In this document: one piece after another, positions 1-12,789 of the stretch
Layout of the letters: the number at the start of each line of letters is the position of its first letter
Position numbering within the stretch: the stretch's first letter is position 1
Assembly (NCBI GenBank): GCA_030770545.1
Contig: CM061090.1
Span: 10,805,501 to 10,869,500 of the forward strand
Reading direction: 5' to 3'
DNA length: 64,000 nt
Source: Macropodus opercularis
Lineage: Eukaryota > Chordata > Actinopteri > Anabantiformes > Osphronemidae
Position numbers and translations under genes: made by a program
The notes under the pieces: model-generated
Told to the model about the DNA's origin: nothing
What the model saw: the letters and a program-made list of their open reading frames with translations, nothing else
The model's database searches: none

Positions 1-206
1 GAACAATTGACATACTAAACTCCATGTCCTGGCACATACCTTGACTTTAGTGACGACGGAGGCTCATTTTAAAGAACATCTGAGTTTTAATACATGATTA
101 TTGCATCTTTTGGGATTGATACGGTGACTTAATCAGTCTAAACTGTCTATCTACTTAGAATATACTTGAATTCTAATCTTTCTTACACATTCAGCAGAAG
201 AACTGA

Positions 207-217
207 GATATATATAC

Positions 218-264
<47 letters not shown>
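207..264. repeat. (TA)n microsatellite
   Basis: A nearly uninterrupted TA dinucleotide tract of about 58 bp with a few imperfect TACATA units at its left end. It is probably polymorphic in length and prone to assembly error. Confidence 0.95.
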
Positions 265-266
<2 letters not shown>

Positions 267-1032
267 TAGTATTCTTATTAGCTCATGTCTCTCAGTTTCT
301 CTGCTGTAATTACAGAATACTTTCAAGCAAGGCTGTTCTATATAAAGCAGCTTTAACCTGCCCTGTTAGTCCTCTGCAAGGTGGACACAGCTAAAAGTTC
401 AACTTTGGTTCATCTGTGCACAGAACATTGTGCAGAATGAAAAGCACAAGCTTTCTAGAAAGTAGAGAGATCTGTGAGGCTGCTAATTCATCACACTGAG
501 AATTGAATCACGTAGCACCGTCGCTGTACTGCTTCTATAACTATAGAATATTCTATGACGTTACAGAACAAAGCCCATATCTCAGCTCTGATATGTATTT
601 ACAATGATACGTACACTGGACAGAAAAAGTTTGGAAACTCCTACACACGCATGTCTTAAATGTGTGAGGTAGTGACTGAAGTATTAAAAGTTAATTGACA
701 GCATCGTAAAGCTGAACAGGTCTAAATACTTTTTTTTATTTCTATTTTGTCAACTTTTAACATTTTGTATAGATTCTCGTGGTTTATTTCAAAGCCTGTA
801 TGTGCAGAAGGCGTTTAGGTTTATCTTTAGTTTAGGTTTTATAGTCCAGATAAAATAGTTCAACTCCATTTATTTCATTTCCAGAATAGAATCCATACAA
901 AATAATTTGAATAATCTGTTCAAATAAACCAAGTGAAACGAAAGGGGGGACAAACATGGTTGTTCAGAGCAGCCCACACCACTGCACATTACACTTACAT
1001 GCAGTGTCCATGGCAACCAGCGCCTTGGAGAC

Positions 1033-1945
1033 CTACACTGGGGAAACAGGGTCAGGAACTGCGGAGAGTTTCTCCATCACATCCTTGCTGACGTTGCCTA
1101 TTCTCCATTCTGTGTCGTCCAGGTGACTGACAATCTTGATGAGAGGGGGGAGAGGTGCAGTGGGCAAGTCCACCCACTGAGGCCACCCAGCGACCCTGTG
1201 TTGTTCCTGTCATTCTTCAAACGGATTCATACTGAGGCTGATGACCCCTCCTTGGGGAGATTGGATTTTTAAGGGTGGCACTGTGCTCTTGCCGCCAAGT
1301 TGGAAACTTTTCAGTTTCTCACATACCAGCCTTCAAACTAACATCTCGTATGATAACAGACACATCTCAGTTGAGCTGGTCAAAAACACACCATCTCAGG
1401 AGCAGTGAGTCCTCGACCTGCAAAACTGGCGTTAATTCAGTTCTACCAGCATTTATTCTCTGAATCCTAAAAGATGTGTTGTTCAGGGAAAACACACACC
1501 TGTTATTTGCAGCTACTGTGAAGATTGGGTCTCCCATCGTCTGCCTGCAGTCACACTAATAGGAGGCGCGCAGCCCGTCTGCTTCTGCGGCACAGTTGAT
1601 GCTGACATTAAAGATTCAATGTTGAAATGAGAGGGTGTCTGAAGACCCTGCAACACATCTTCCTCTATAGATACAGAAAGGCATTCATCTGGCCACTTGT
1701 GTAAATACCTTGGCACAGGGGCTGCTCGCGCTGATTACCTGGAACAGCTCAGTCAACCAGAGGCTCCACAGAAATCACTTTCTCTCTCTCACGCCACCCT
1801 CATCTGAGACGGCGTCGCTGCTCCAGAATCAGCAGCGGGCAGGGAGGGTTGAAAACAAGCCAGACAGCAGGTACTTGGTGACTGGCATTGTCCACAAGGT
1901 TGGTCCAACCGCTCGGCGGCCACTCGTTATCCACAGGGGGTGAAC
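1033..1945 (-). other. possible minus-strand coding remnant or unrecognised exons
   Basis: Several short minus-strand frames read like protein but do not join into one clean gene. They are: 1033-1209 (58 codons ending in TAG, containing LIKIVSHLDDTEWRIGNVSK); 1367-1537 (56 residues from an ATG, beginning MGDPIFTVAANNRCVF); 1513-1716 in another frame (SVSIEEDVLQGLQ); and a frame near 1820-1943 (NEWPPSGWTNLVDN). Stops and frame shifts separate them and I see no convincing splice pairs. They may be a decayed gene or retrocopy, exons of a real gene whose junctions I cannot place, or chance. I do not recognise the family. Confidence 0.22.
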
Positions 1946-3279
1946 CTTACTTACTACCCACTTGCTTTCTTTTATTAGCAGATTTGGTTTGTTATGGTTC
2001 TCATGAGAAACCTGTTTTTCTAACCTATTAAAAGAAGGTCCACAAGTACAGATATTACTGTAAGTATAACTATTTCATTGTAATAATTTAGTTGCAACAC
2101 GTTCAGCTGAGGCGTTTGATTATGCCTGATCATTTCTGTGGCAACATGACACAACTAAGATCACATACAAGTCAGGAGTGTTACATTTTATTTGGTCTTA
2201 TGTCTTTTTGAGCTTTTTCCATATTTTTTTCCACAGGTTAAAACCCATTAATAGTCAAGAGAAGAAAAAAAAAAGACATTTTTCACATACTGTATACAGA
2301 ATCCTCTTTACACACATATACAAAAACACAGTTGATCAGGCCCAGCCCAGTGCGAGATTTCACAAAAAAAAAAAGCAACAATAACAAGGTCTCAAAAGCA
2401 GACAACCGCAAAACCTCTGAGAGCAGAGACATTTCTGAGAAAGATGTAAAAACGGCTGCCAGGACAATGCAACAACCGTGTCACCGCATCGGCTTGGTTC
2501 TAATAAACCCACACAAAAGCGCAACAATAACATTAAAAGCAAATGGATACAAAGAACATGAGGAGGTCAACCTTGTCTACCATTTTAAAGTAGTGGCAAA
2601 AACCTCATCTCTATTGAGCAGTTCTATGCACATGAAAAAATATGTATGGGTGCCTCAAGGGGACATTAAACTGCAACTTGGTTTTGGGTTTTGCTGCAAT
2701 GTACACAAAGAACCAGATTTCAAGCTCTACCTGTCAATTCAGTTTCTGCTACACAAAAAATACTGGGGCTTACAGAGGAGCCAATTTGATACAGATCTGG
2801 GAAAACTGGAGAAATGAAAAATGCCTCGTGTGAAGCACCCATACACACATCTTAAATACTCCAGTGACAACTTGTAAATTGTTCATATGAAGCAACTGAC
2901 ATGGACTGTATTCATGGCCACCTAGAAAAAGCAACAGTTTTAATCCAGTGTGTAAAAGATGGCCGTTTATAAATACACTCCCCAGCCATTAATAAATGTT
3001 GGAAAGGTCCTTAGCTTGCTGGTTGGAAGCGGTCAGAAGGAGAAACCTTTTACAGTACTGCGATGCTGTAAGTGGAGGGATTTGACCACGATGTCATGGG
3101 GATTTGTACCATCCAACCCGTTTCAAATTGCCTCTGTGGATCTTGCAGAATTTGGTTATTTAGGTCAAGCATGAGCACCTGAAAGAGACCAGCTACTGAT
3201 AAATACCCTCAAGCCCTGTTTCATTACTTCACCTTGTGTTGTATCTGTGCATTAAAATACACTAACCCTGAACCACCTT

Positions 3280-3465
3280 GACAGGTCACCATTGCATCAC
3301 AGGGACCGGGTCATTCAAATTCACATTCATAAGCTATAGGCGAAGGTTAGAGGCACCAGCTTGGCTACTGCAGGTCTTTGGACTGTGTGAGGACGCTGGA
3401 GAGCACCCAGAGAAAACGACAGCAACTGCCCCAGCGGTGGCTTTGAACCCTCGATACTGAAGCAT
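3280..3465 (+). repeat. degenerate teleost interspersed repeat
   Basis: The order of short motifs (CATCACAGGGACC, then ATTCACATTCATA, then GTCTTTGGACTGTG, then GAGCACCCAGAGAAAA, then TTTGAACCCTCGATAC) matches the conserved tail of a very common fish dispersed repeat. That family's consensus carries a header-like 'catcacagggc' and a 'ctttggactgtgggaggaaaccggagcacc' core. I believe it is LINE-derived (L2/CR1-like), but the class call is from memory. A second diverged copy is at about 61.66-61.86 kb in the same orientation. Confidence 0.6.
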
Positions 3466-6400
3466 GTACGGCCAGCTCCTGTCTTTGGGATGTATGCAAT
3501 GGTAAGAAATTCAATTGTCAAAATCACACAATTCTAAATTAGCTTCTGACAAATGTAAGTTGGGAAAAGGAACGTTAGGAGCGTAAGTAGTTGGCAGCAC
3601 AGTAACAAGCAGTAAACTCACCAAGTTTCAAGCGAAATACAATGAAAACAGTGTAGACCAGAGGCACCGATGGGGAAAAAAGATGTCAAACGATCAACGA
3701 AGATGACAAAAATATTCCCAATTCGAGTCCCTTTATCTGCGAACAGCAGTGAGCGAACAATAAATCAATTTACCACTTCTGACAAAGGCTGAGTGCAAAT
3801 CAACCAATTCATTTGCAGTATAGTCATTCAACAATCCAGAAACACAAATTTAGACTCAGCGGCTTCTATTCCAGGAAGGTAATTGTGTGTCAATAGCTGG
3901 GAAGAACAATAATCACAATCTCTGTCTAGTGTAGGGGGCCTTGGACTTAATAACCTCATAGATACCATCCATGTTTATTTTCTACACAGGGCGCCAGTCT
4001 TCTCCAAAGCTGTAACTGTGGATTTGGAAGTGAATTGGTCTTCCCTTCAATCCTCCCAATCATTCAGTTTTCAGTTTTTTGTTGCTACAGAAAAAGAGGA
4101 CAGCAGATGGTGACCTTGGAACCACCGACTGAAAAGAATTGGGGAAAAAAAAAATTCACACTTTGAGCGACTGAGCATTAGCTTGCGCACCTGGCAGCGC
4201 CTCTTGCAGACGCGACTTTTGTCCACAACACTACTGGGACGTGCAATTCCTGCACAATCACCGAAAGGTCATATTTGATCATTTGGTCTCGCCTTGTTAA
4301 TGCCAAACAAAGGGCCCGGGCAGGTGTTTGAGTTTAATATGAGCCAGAAAGTGCAATAATGTGTTTCTGGCACTGGCGGCTGGCTGCGAGACAACTGAAA
4401 CGAGGCTGATAACCTGGTATATTTGTAACATCCACTTAATTGAACACAGGCAGGCAAAGGCAGCAAAGGTCAATGTAGCGAAAGCATGCTGAAATGCCAA
4501 GTCGTCTATTTTATCATTTCTTCACTAATGTGCCAAAAGAAGAATTCATCAGTAAATATATGTGACACACATTCAGTGTCCTCCTTTAACATATGAAAGT
4601 CTGCAGAAAAACAAATACAGTCTCTGTCTGACATCCCTCGCCGGCTTCCTTCAGAAAGGCATGTTCACGTCAGCATGAAATGATTTTTACTTTAAGCCTT
4701 TAGACTATTCAGAGGGTTTCAACTTTCCTCCCAGTAACACGGGTCGACGTGTTTGACTGGCTTACAGAAAAGGCTGTAACAACAATCCATCAGTCAAGCT
4801 TGTGGGTTACACACATCCTTAATGCTCAGTTTCCAGTCTGGTGTTGCCTCTTTGCTGCACAACACAACTACAAAGATAAAATCTTCTACACACATCGTTT
4901 GTCTAAAAAATTGCACCAAAAACTAATAAATATAGCAAATAGTTATCGGACAGGTGTAAAAATGATAATTCAATGTATTATTAGTCAACAAAAAAGAATC
5001 TTCATCCTGTCCTTAGTTCGTCTTTGTTGAGATCAGTTATAAAATAAGGTAAATTAATCACATTTAGTTTCATTTCTAGCTGTTTTACATGGTGTTAAAA
5101 ATAAACTATTAGGCTTAATGCCAATGCATTTAAGGCAATAATAAGTATACGTTTTACACTTAAAATTAAATAACTATATCCGTATTTTCACTGAAATTAT
5201 GACTTGGCAGGCTTAGCAAAAAAAAAAAGTGGGTATTACAGATTACACAATGCCATGAAAATACGCACATTACTACAGCTGCGGGTGAGACAATGACTTA
5301 ATCAGGACTAATCTGATCATTAGTCTACATATGCAGTGTTCCCAGAGCTAAACTTAGCTACAACTGGATGTAGAGGGTGGTTGCACTAGGCAACGCTTGC
5401 ACTCTGAACCCCCTCACAATGTAATAAATAACAGCCTGGCTGTGTACGTCTACAACGCAATAATAGGTCAGGGCCTTGGTTTCCTCCACTGTGCTTTCTC
5501 ATTAGCTTAAACTCGTGCGATGCATTGAGTCTGTGGCTTTGTTGATTAAAGGTTCCCGCCTGAGCTTGAACTCTTGCGTATGATCGTGGAATCGTGATCA
5601 CTGATTTGACAGTGGATGGCCTGTGGCTCCCTCCTGTGCAGAATTCACTCCTATTCTCCTTGGCTGCTTGTACGCGGGACGCTGATTTGCGGTGATGGAA
5701 GGGGCAAAGCCTGGGAGAGCAGAGCATCACACACAGCCCTTCATGAGTTTCTTACTGGAGTGCTGGCTGTCAGCTCTGGCGGACGAGTGGCAGCTACGGT
5801 TCCTAAATCTGACAAGCCGAAACCAAGAATAATAAAAAAAAAAACTGACTCCTTCTGCTACTTCACAAGGACCTGTAACACAAATTTACACCTTAAGGTG
5901 AAGGTAGGAGTATTTTGTTTATGTAAAATATAAGCACGAACTACTGAGGTTTGTCGCTACTTGTACTAAATCCCTTCCCTTAAAATCCTCACCTTATCTG
6001 TAGGGAGTAACTTACCTAATATATGAGAAATGCACAACGGCTGCTGTTATTGTGATACTGTGTTGACGGAGAACGGCAGGTTCTCCACAAAAGCTCTGTC
6101 AGAAAATTAAAGTCTAGAACATACAGAGAAGACATGACTGGCAACGTAAAGTGGATACTTGACACGCACAGAGAATTTGTGACAGAAATAATCCGCCAGA
6201 CATTTCAATCATCTCAATTTCCTTCATGCATCTGTCCCTCACCCTCCCTCACAAAGCTCTGTTGACAATAACAGCTACCCGAGCCTAATGACTATTAGAG
6301 GATAGCTCTTGTGGCTTCGTGTGTTGACACGAAGAGACGAGGTAATAACTCATCACTTGTCAAGTCTGTAAAATGCCAGTGATTAGGACAAAGCAGAGAA

Positions 6401-6845
6401 CGCTGCTGAGGATGACAAATTCTATATTAAACCTCCAGTGTTTGAACACAGGGAATGAGCTCCACACAGCTCATGTCCAGGTGATGGCAGGAAAGCCTCG
6501 TCGAGACATCGTTTTTTTGGAGGGTGATCCTGTCAAAGTGTGAATGGGGGCTTATCTACTTACTGTTACCGATGTGACGAAAGCTACAAACTTTTTCCAT
6601 CAGAATTCAAAGGACACCAGAGAGAAGATAATACTATACGACATAGCAGCAGCTGCTGTACATCTTCCAGCCTTGATCTATGTAAGTTTATATCTGCTTA
6701 AGCCAAATCGTAACTTATAACAGGACATAATTCTGGACCTGCTGTCTCTTATGCATACTGAACAATCCTCAAGATTAAAACTGACAACTGGACTCTCCTT
6801 AGTTTGTCTGACAATGTCTAGATCCGCATTTCGGATGTTATACTT

Positions 6846-6894
6846 CACACACACACACACCTCTAAATATTCCTTAGATATCAAGCACATGATG

Positions 6895-6926
<32 letters not shown>
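6846..6926. repeat. (AC)n microsatellite pair
   Basis: Two AC dinucleotide runs, 6846-6860 and 6896-6926, separated by 35 bp of unique sequence. Apparent open frames here that encode Val-Cys or Thr-His runs are products of the repeat and not genes. Confidence 0.95.
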
Positions 6927-6930
<4 letters not shown>

Positions 6931-9243
6931 TGTAAAACAAAGCTCTCAGACAAATTCAACTGCTTCGGAAAATGGACTGTCCTAGAACAAATGCGAGAAC
7001 CTGAATTGCAGCTGAATTGAAGGTTCTGCACTGCCCTTAAGAAAACTTTCCAGAATAGAAGGAAGCAAAAGACTGGGAGTAAGAAGACAAAGACACACTG
7101 AAAGAAAACGATCTCCCAGATTACTTGAAGGGGAAGGTTGTAGAAAAAGGTGAGTCTCGACATTGATGATTTCATCCGTTCAGCAGCTGAGCAGCCGATG
7201 GCAACAGAGGGAAAAGGCGTTGGAAAGAATAGAAATCAGCTCCACCTGCTAAGCTTAAAAAGGGCTTAAATTGAGACGTTAGCGACTCAACACCTTGCAA
7301 AGAGAACGCAGGGCATTTTCGGAACGTCAGGGCAAATTAATTAACCAAATATCTGAGAGCTTTGTTAATGCTCCCGCTCTTATCGAGAGGCTAATTATCG
7401 CTATCAGCCTCCTGTGTTAGGATTATTAGGCCCATCACAAAGCTTTCCCCTTTGGAGATGAGGTTTTTCGCACAAAGCCATTTTTGTCGTCCAGTGACAA
7501 CGAACCCAATCAGTATTTGTACCTCGCAACGTGACGAGTCTGCACCATGTAGAAGTGGGTCTCTTTCAGTTGCTTGTGTGCTCGACCTGCACCAGTTATG
7601 TTAATTGATAAAGGATAGATTCTGAATAATGGCTGATGAGTGAACAGCAGCTTTTGTAATTGTTGCTCCAGCACATTCTGGTCTGTCTGCACTAATGTTG
7701 GAGGACAATCTGATATTACAGCAGATTTCTTTTTCACCACCCTTTTCTATTGCTTCTGCTTGAACTTCGTGGCCATTTAAGCTCTGAGCAGATCCTCCCA
7801 GAGACTTGCAGCACATTCAAAAGAACGGATTTTAACAAAAGAGTCGGATGCTGTTAATCTGGTCTCGCGCCTCGAAATCTCAGTCCAACACACAAAAAGT
7901 TATTTGTTTGACGCTTGAGCCAGGACTCACTTTTGGACACAGCCAGGCTAACTAACTATTGTCACCCTGACTCTGATTCTTATCCTAAGCTAAGCTAGCT
8001 GGCTATAATGTAAACCATGACGTTTAAGACTTTCTGGCTTCTATCTTTCAAAATTTACTTCAAACATTGGTAGACGAGACCATTGATGTAAGACACTGCA
8101 GTGCACAAATTGTGTGGCTTCGTGAGGCTACGCTGGCAGACTGTAAAGTTTTCTTGAAAGTTCCATGACGACGTTCTGTGGCACTTGTACTTTTGGTTAA
8201 AACTTCCTAAAGCAGCAGAAAGGTGGTAATAAGACAGCCTGGATAGTTTCAAATAAACACGGGATTAGTATGCAAAAGTAACATTTAAACACTTGGTGCG
8301 ATTGTCTCTCTTCTGTAATATCCAGCCTGGCACACCCCACCCGCCTGGTGCTCTATGGAGGCAAAAACTCTTTGTCCCAGCTCTTACACCGTCACAGTGG
8401 CATTCTTTGGCATTTGAATGGAATGTGGAGGGCTCCCCCGTCTCGTTTCCCATACTGTGTCGCTAGCCAGCCCAGTGAATCTGACCAATCCCTGGCATTT
8501 CCCGGAGAATGTGACTGGAATCTTATCTGCTTCCAAGTGAAATGCCCGGGTCATGGTTTTGTCTTGGATTTCGTGAGAGGCATAGAATATGCACTCAGGG
8601 TGCTTTCTCCCATAATGCAACAGGTGAAGGTGTCTGGTTTAAAAAACAGTAAGGTTTCCTTGAACAATAAGTCTAGACGTGCACACACGGACGGACACAC
8701 ACACAAACACGCATGCAGACAACGTTTTCTTCCATGGTAACACTAAGCTGATTTGCAGACTTAAGCCAAATCCATAGCATAGCTTCCCTACGCACCAGAT
8801 AAATCATTCAAGGAACCTTAAAATATATATATTAAAAACACTTCAAAAAAAAATAAGGCACTCCAATTTTCAGTTGTCCTGAATGAAAGTCTGCAGAGAG
8901 GTAGAGGCAGAATAAGCTGTGCAAGTCGCCTTATCCACCTCTGCATTGTCACAACGCTTCAAAGGTAGGGTGGAGATGAAAGCAGGTGATATGAGCAGTC
9001 TGATACAATCTGAAGATGGGACTAGTGATCTGTGTTCTGTTGCTTCAAAGGGCTGGAGAAACCCAGAGAGAGAGGGGGAATGAAATGGGAACCAGCTATT
9101 GGTTCGCAGGCTACTACTACCACCTTTCACTAGTTTCTGTTTCCAAAGCAGCAGGCTGGCACATAAATAAGACCTGCAATGACTGGGTATCCCATCAGAG
9201 AAACCCACAGCAGTGGGTTGTGTGATTGGTGTGCGATTTTTTC

Positions 9244-9261
9244 TTTATTTTTTCATTTATT
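9244..9261 (-). terminator. map3k11 poly(A) signals
   Basis: Two AATAAA hexamers on the minus strand, at 9256-9261 and 9244-9249, lie about 110-130 nt after the map3k11 stop codon. They predict a short 3' untranslated region. A longer form using signals further left cannot be excluded. Confidence 0.6.
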
Positions 9262-9371
9262 TTTAAAATGCAGGATAAAGTAGTGGAAAAAAAGATCCTG
9301 GACTGTGTCCCTGTAATTAAAAAACTAGTTTGTTTAACGACCATAGGTGAAAGAGTCAACATAGGCTTAGT

Positions 9372-12300
9372 TCAGAACCTGTCATCTTTGAGTTGTGTTG
9401 GGGACTTGAAAGGCTTTAACCCCAGTGTCCTGTGGGGGTGAACTCTCTCTTTGGTGCCATCCAGGGGCTTGCTGCAGGCCGCCCAGCCGAGGTCGATCAG
9501 GGGTGAGTCGGCTGCATTGATAGGTGCTATGCGGAACGAGGGCAGTGTGGGTGAGCCATTCGTGGAGCACGGGGCAGAACGGGAGGTGGGAAAGGGAGCG
9601 GAGAAGGGGTCAAATGGTGAAGCTGTGTCCGAGGCGCTCGAAGGGTCAGCTTTCAAGGTAAATGGGTCGCAGTCCGGCGAGGGGAAGGGGTCACAGTTGG
9701 TGAACGGGTTGGTAGGGGAGGGATGATAGCCCAGAGGATTGCCGTCCAAGCGGTTAGGGCTGCGGCCCCCGCCTGAGATCCCACCACCAGCTGAGATGAA
9801 GCTCCACGGGTCAATGCGGGGGCGGATGGGGGACGGGCGCGGCCGGGGGATAACGCTGACCTCCAGCCGTCTGGTTTTGGGGCTCCAGAGAGCTGGGTTT
9901 GGGTGGAGAGCATAGGGCACCGAAAGCTTGTCATCAGCATCCTGTGTGTCTTGACACAAGGGCAGGTCCAAAACTGGAAACAGAAATAAACACACTGAAG
10001 AGGCTTTCCAGCAATGTAGCAGTACACTTAATGACATCACCATGGCACCATGTACCACTACTTTACACAAAAAGAGAGACTTTGTGGTGGATATAGTTGC
10101 CCTGATGTGTCTCTTTACAATCTGTAAAACACATGATGCATTGTCGTGAAGCTGATCCATACAGAAACATGAACGTGGGACAGTAGCACGGCAAACAGAA
10201 ATGGGACAATCAACAGCACTGACTGTTGATGCAATTCGTCTAAATTAGCTACAACGTACTGTTGTGTAACTAGTTGACAGAGCCAGCAGCAAACAGCAAG
10301 TATGAATTAGCAATGACAGAGAACATTAAACTCTGAATAAATCAGCCTGAATGAACATACGCTATTTTCAAATGTGATGCGTCTGCCAAATGGCATTATT
10401 TACATCAAGAGCAAGTCTCAGAGGCTGCTAAGCTATTCAGCTGACAAGAAAGCGCCATCAAACGTCACAAGAGAGCAGGCGAAAACAGCAGTGAAAGAAT
10501 CCTCTGAATTCATCTCTCGTTCTAGAGACGCGCTCGCAGCCAGCAACCTTGTGGCAGCCTGTCTATGCATCTGAGCCGGAGTCATTATAGTCAATAAACA
10601 TAATTAGATGTTAAGCTAAAACACTCTCTGTTTAATTACGTGTGGCTTCCTCCCTCTTTGTGCCCTACGTAATGAGCGCATGCGGATTGTGAGATTATGG
10701 TTGTTAACTGTGGAACAGGCGACGTGCGTCTGCTGGGTACCTGGGGGCAGAGCTGCAAGAACCCGTGTGGAGAATCCAAGGCTTTGTGAGTCAAACGGCC
10801 CAGATTTAGTGTGAAGTGTAACCAGGGGGCAGCTCTTAAGTCTTTCTAAAGCCCTGGCCTCTTAAAACAACCAACACACGCCTCTGCCATCTAAGTGTTG
10901 GTGCTTTTGCTTATTAGGCTTCATAACAAACCTGCAATTGGGCTGTTCTTACATATGAGAATAAGTGAAGAAGTGTCAAGAGAAGGTATAGATTATTAAC
11001 TAATATTTTGAATCCAGCACTTTCTCCCTACATGACCATTTATTTCCAAAGAAAATTCTGAAAGAATATTGTGACTTGAAAGATAAAAATGAAAAATAAA
11101 TGCATGCTAGCTTTGCTTAGCAAGTATTAGCAGTGAGGTTTGCAACCAAGGGCCAGCTGTTACCTGAGATATGCAAATAGCGGAAGACATGCTTTGATGT
11201 AAATGAAAAAGCTTGTGGGGCATTGAAGCTTCAGACACATCTCACACAATTAAAGTAACAATAATAATTCAGCTGTGACGGAACCCCGTCATGCTGAGGA
11301 TGTCCATTATTCACAGTAAAAGCTGGATTCACAAACACACGCTTCACTTAGTGCACTTACAGAAATGTGGCTGAGTTGTGCAGGTAATTTCAAAACAGAA
11401 TCACAGATTACATCAGGAGGGAAGTCTCCACATTACCACTGCGCCTTCATATATTTAGGAGACTTATAAAATAATTCAGTGCTTTCAGCCAGTTGCCTGT
11501 TGGACCAGTAAATAATATCTTCCTAACTGCATCACACATTCACCTTGCCCAAACATTTAGTTTACTTGCTCCAGGCAAGTGTTGATTTTAAGACGTAGAT
11601 TGGTTAAAATTAAAACAGCCGAGCCTTTGACTAACCTAGCTGGGAGGCGTGTAGGCCTTGACTGGATCTCCTTCTCCTTTCAGCTCTGGGCTCCGATGGT
11701 TCACAAGCCAGCTCCCCGTTTGAGGAATGGGAAGCTGGGGTCCATTCCCTTGGGCTGGCCGCGTTGTGTTGCAAAGGGGTCCTGAGGCTTTGTGGACTCT
11801 GCTGTGTCCGGTGGCTACTCCTCTCACGGGGGATGGGTGGTGGTGGAGTCAAGGGCAAAGGCTTCAGTTCCTGGTACTGCAGAGCTAAATCCAATAGCGG
11901 TCTGGGAAGCGGCTCAGAGGTGGAGAATGTAATAAGATCGTCCACTATTGGAGGGTCTGAAACTAAGGGCTTAGGGAAAGAGATCTCCATGTCGGAGAGG
12001 GTGCGGTCCCCAAGGGAAGGAGGATATGGTCGAGGGGGCACCTTTGGCGGAATATCCAGGCAGCGACCAAGTCCTACGGAGGCCAGGAGTGAACCGCCAC
12101 CCAGCAGGGCCCGGTGGGTGCTCTTAAAGAGGCCACTTATGGATCCCCTCTCAGGTCTGGGGGAACCAGCCGGGGAGGAACCCCCTTCCTCGCTGCCTGA
12201 GTCTCCCTGAGGTAGAGGAAGCCGCAGGCTGTCTTTCACCGAGGAGCCTAAAAGACAATTAGATCTTTTTACTTTACAGAGACAGAGAAGGAGAAACAGA

Positions 12301-12789
12301 AAAGTAACACTCAACACATCTATTATTCATTTTGCTCTATTTATAATTCCAACTCATGCCAGTGTAAATCATAATGGTTGATAATGGAAGACGCCACTGG
12401 CAGTGCTTTGCATACCGTTCTGAGTAGAGGGAGGGGTGGGCGTGGAGGGTCTGTACTCCTCAAAGTCGTCCTTGGACTCTCCATTCTCGTTGCTGTCCGA
12501 CTCCAGGAGCTTGGCTCGCATCGACAGACTGGAAGCAACACGCAATTCAAAAATCTGTGAGCATCGTTGAAAATCTTCAATGTCAGCGTGTAAAGGGAAA
12601 AGGCAGTCGTATTGTACCTGCTTTCCTGGGGACTAAGGCGCAAGACTTTGGGGCTTTTGGGACTTTTTGGACTTTGGGGCCTCCAGTGGGGGCTCAACCT
12701 CAGGTCCCCGTTGGCTTGTTTGAGAGAAGGAGCCTCCAGGGGCCAGACAGAACTCAGACCGAAAGTCCTACTGTTGTCACTGGGACTGA
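9372..12789 (-). CDS. map3k11 exons 7-10: Ser/Pro-rich C-terminal tail
   Basis: Exons 12618-12789, 12416-12528, 11636-12247 and 9372-9973 encode the regulatory tail. It holds tandem SPK repeats (QSPKSPKSPKV) and a block STHRALLGGGSLLASVGLGR that matches human MLK3 IQRALLRGTALLASLGLGR. It also has the conserved RPRPSPIRPRIDPWSFISAG and a cluster of NPF and DPF tripeptides at 928-963. Proline-directed Ser/Thr sites are abundant, as in human MLK3, where JNK feeds back on the tail. The stop is TAG/TGA-proximal at 9372 and followed by poly(A) signals. Confidence 0.92.

Larger units (their letters stand above)
1..9243. other. 3' flank of map3k11, no confident gene
   Basis: No open frame in this 9 kb looks like a conserved vertebrate protein with confidence. 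What can be seen: a (TA)n tract, CA arrays near 6.85-6.93 kb, one degraded interspersed repeat near 3.3-3.5 kb, and protein-like minus-strand fragments at 1.03-1.94 kb. The A/T-rich stretch 2.18-4.1 kb reads, on the minus strand, like 3' untranslated sequence, with an AAATAAA near 2185-2191. Several ATTA/TAAT-rich blocks, for example 7325-7450, have the look of non-coding regulatory DNA. None of this is proven from sequence alone. Confidence 0.6.

Noticed and set aside
6678..7175. 165-residue minus-strand frame with Val-Cys runs
   Set aside because: It is produced by the AC microsatellites; the rest lacks any domain or conserved pattern.
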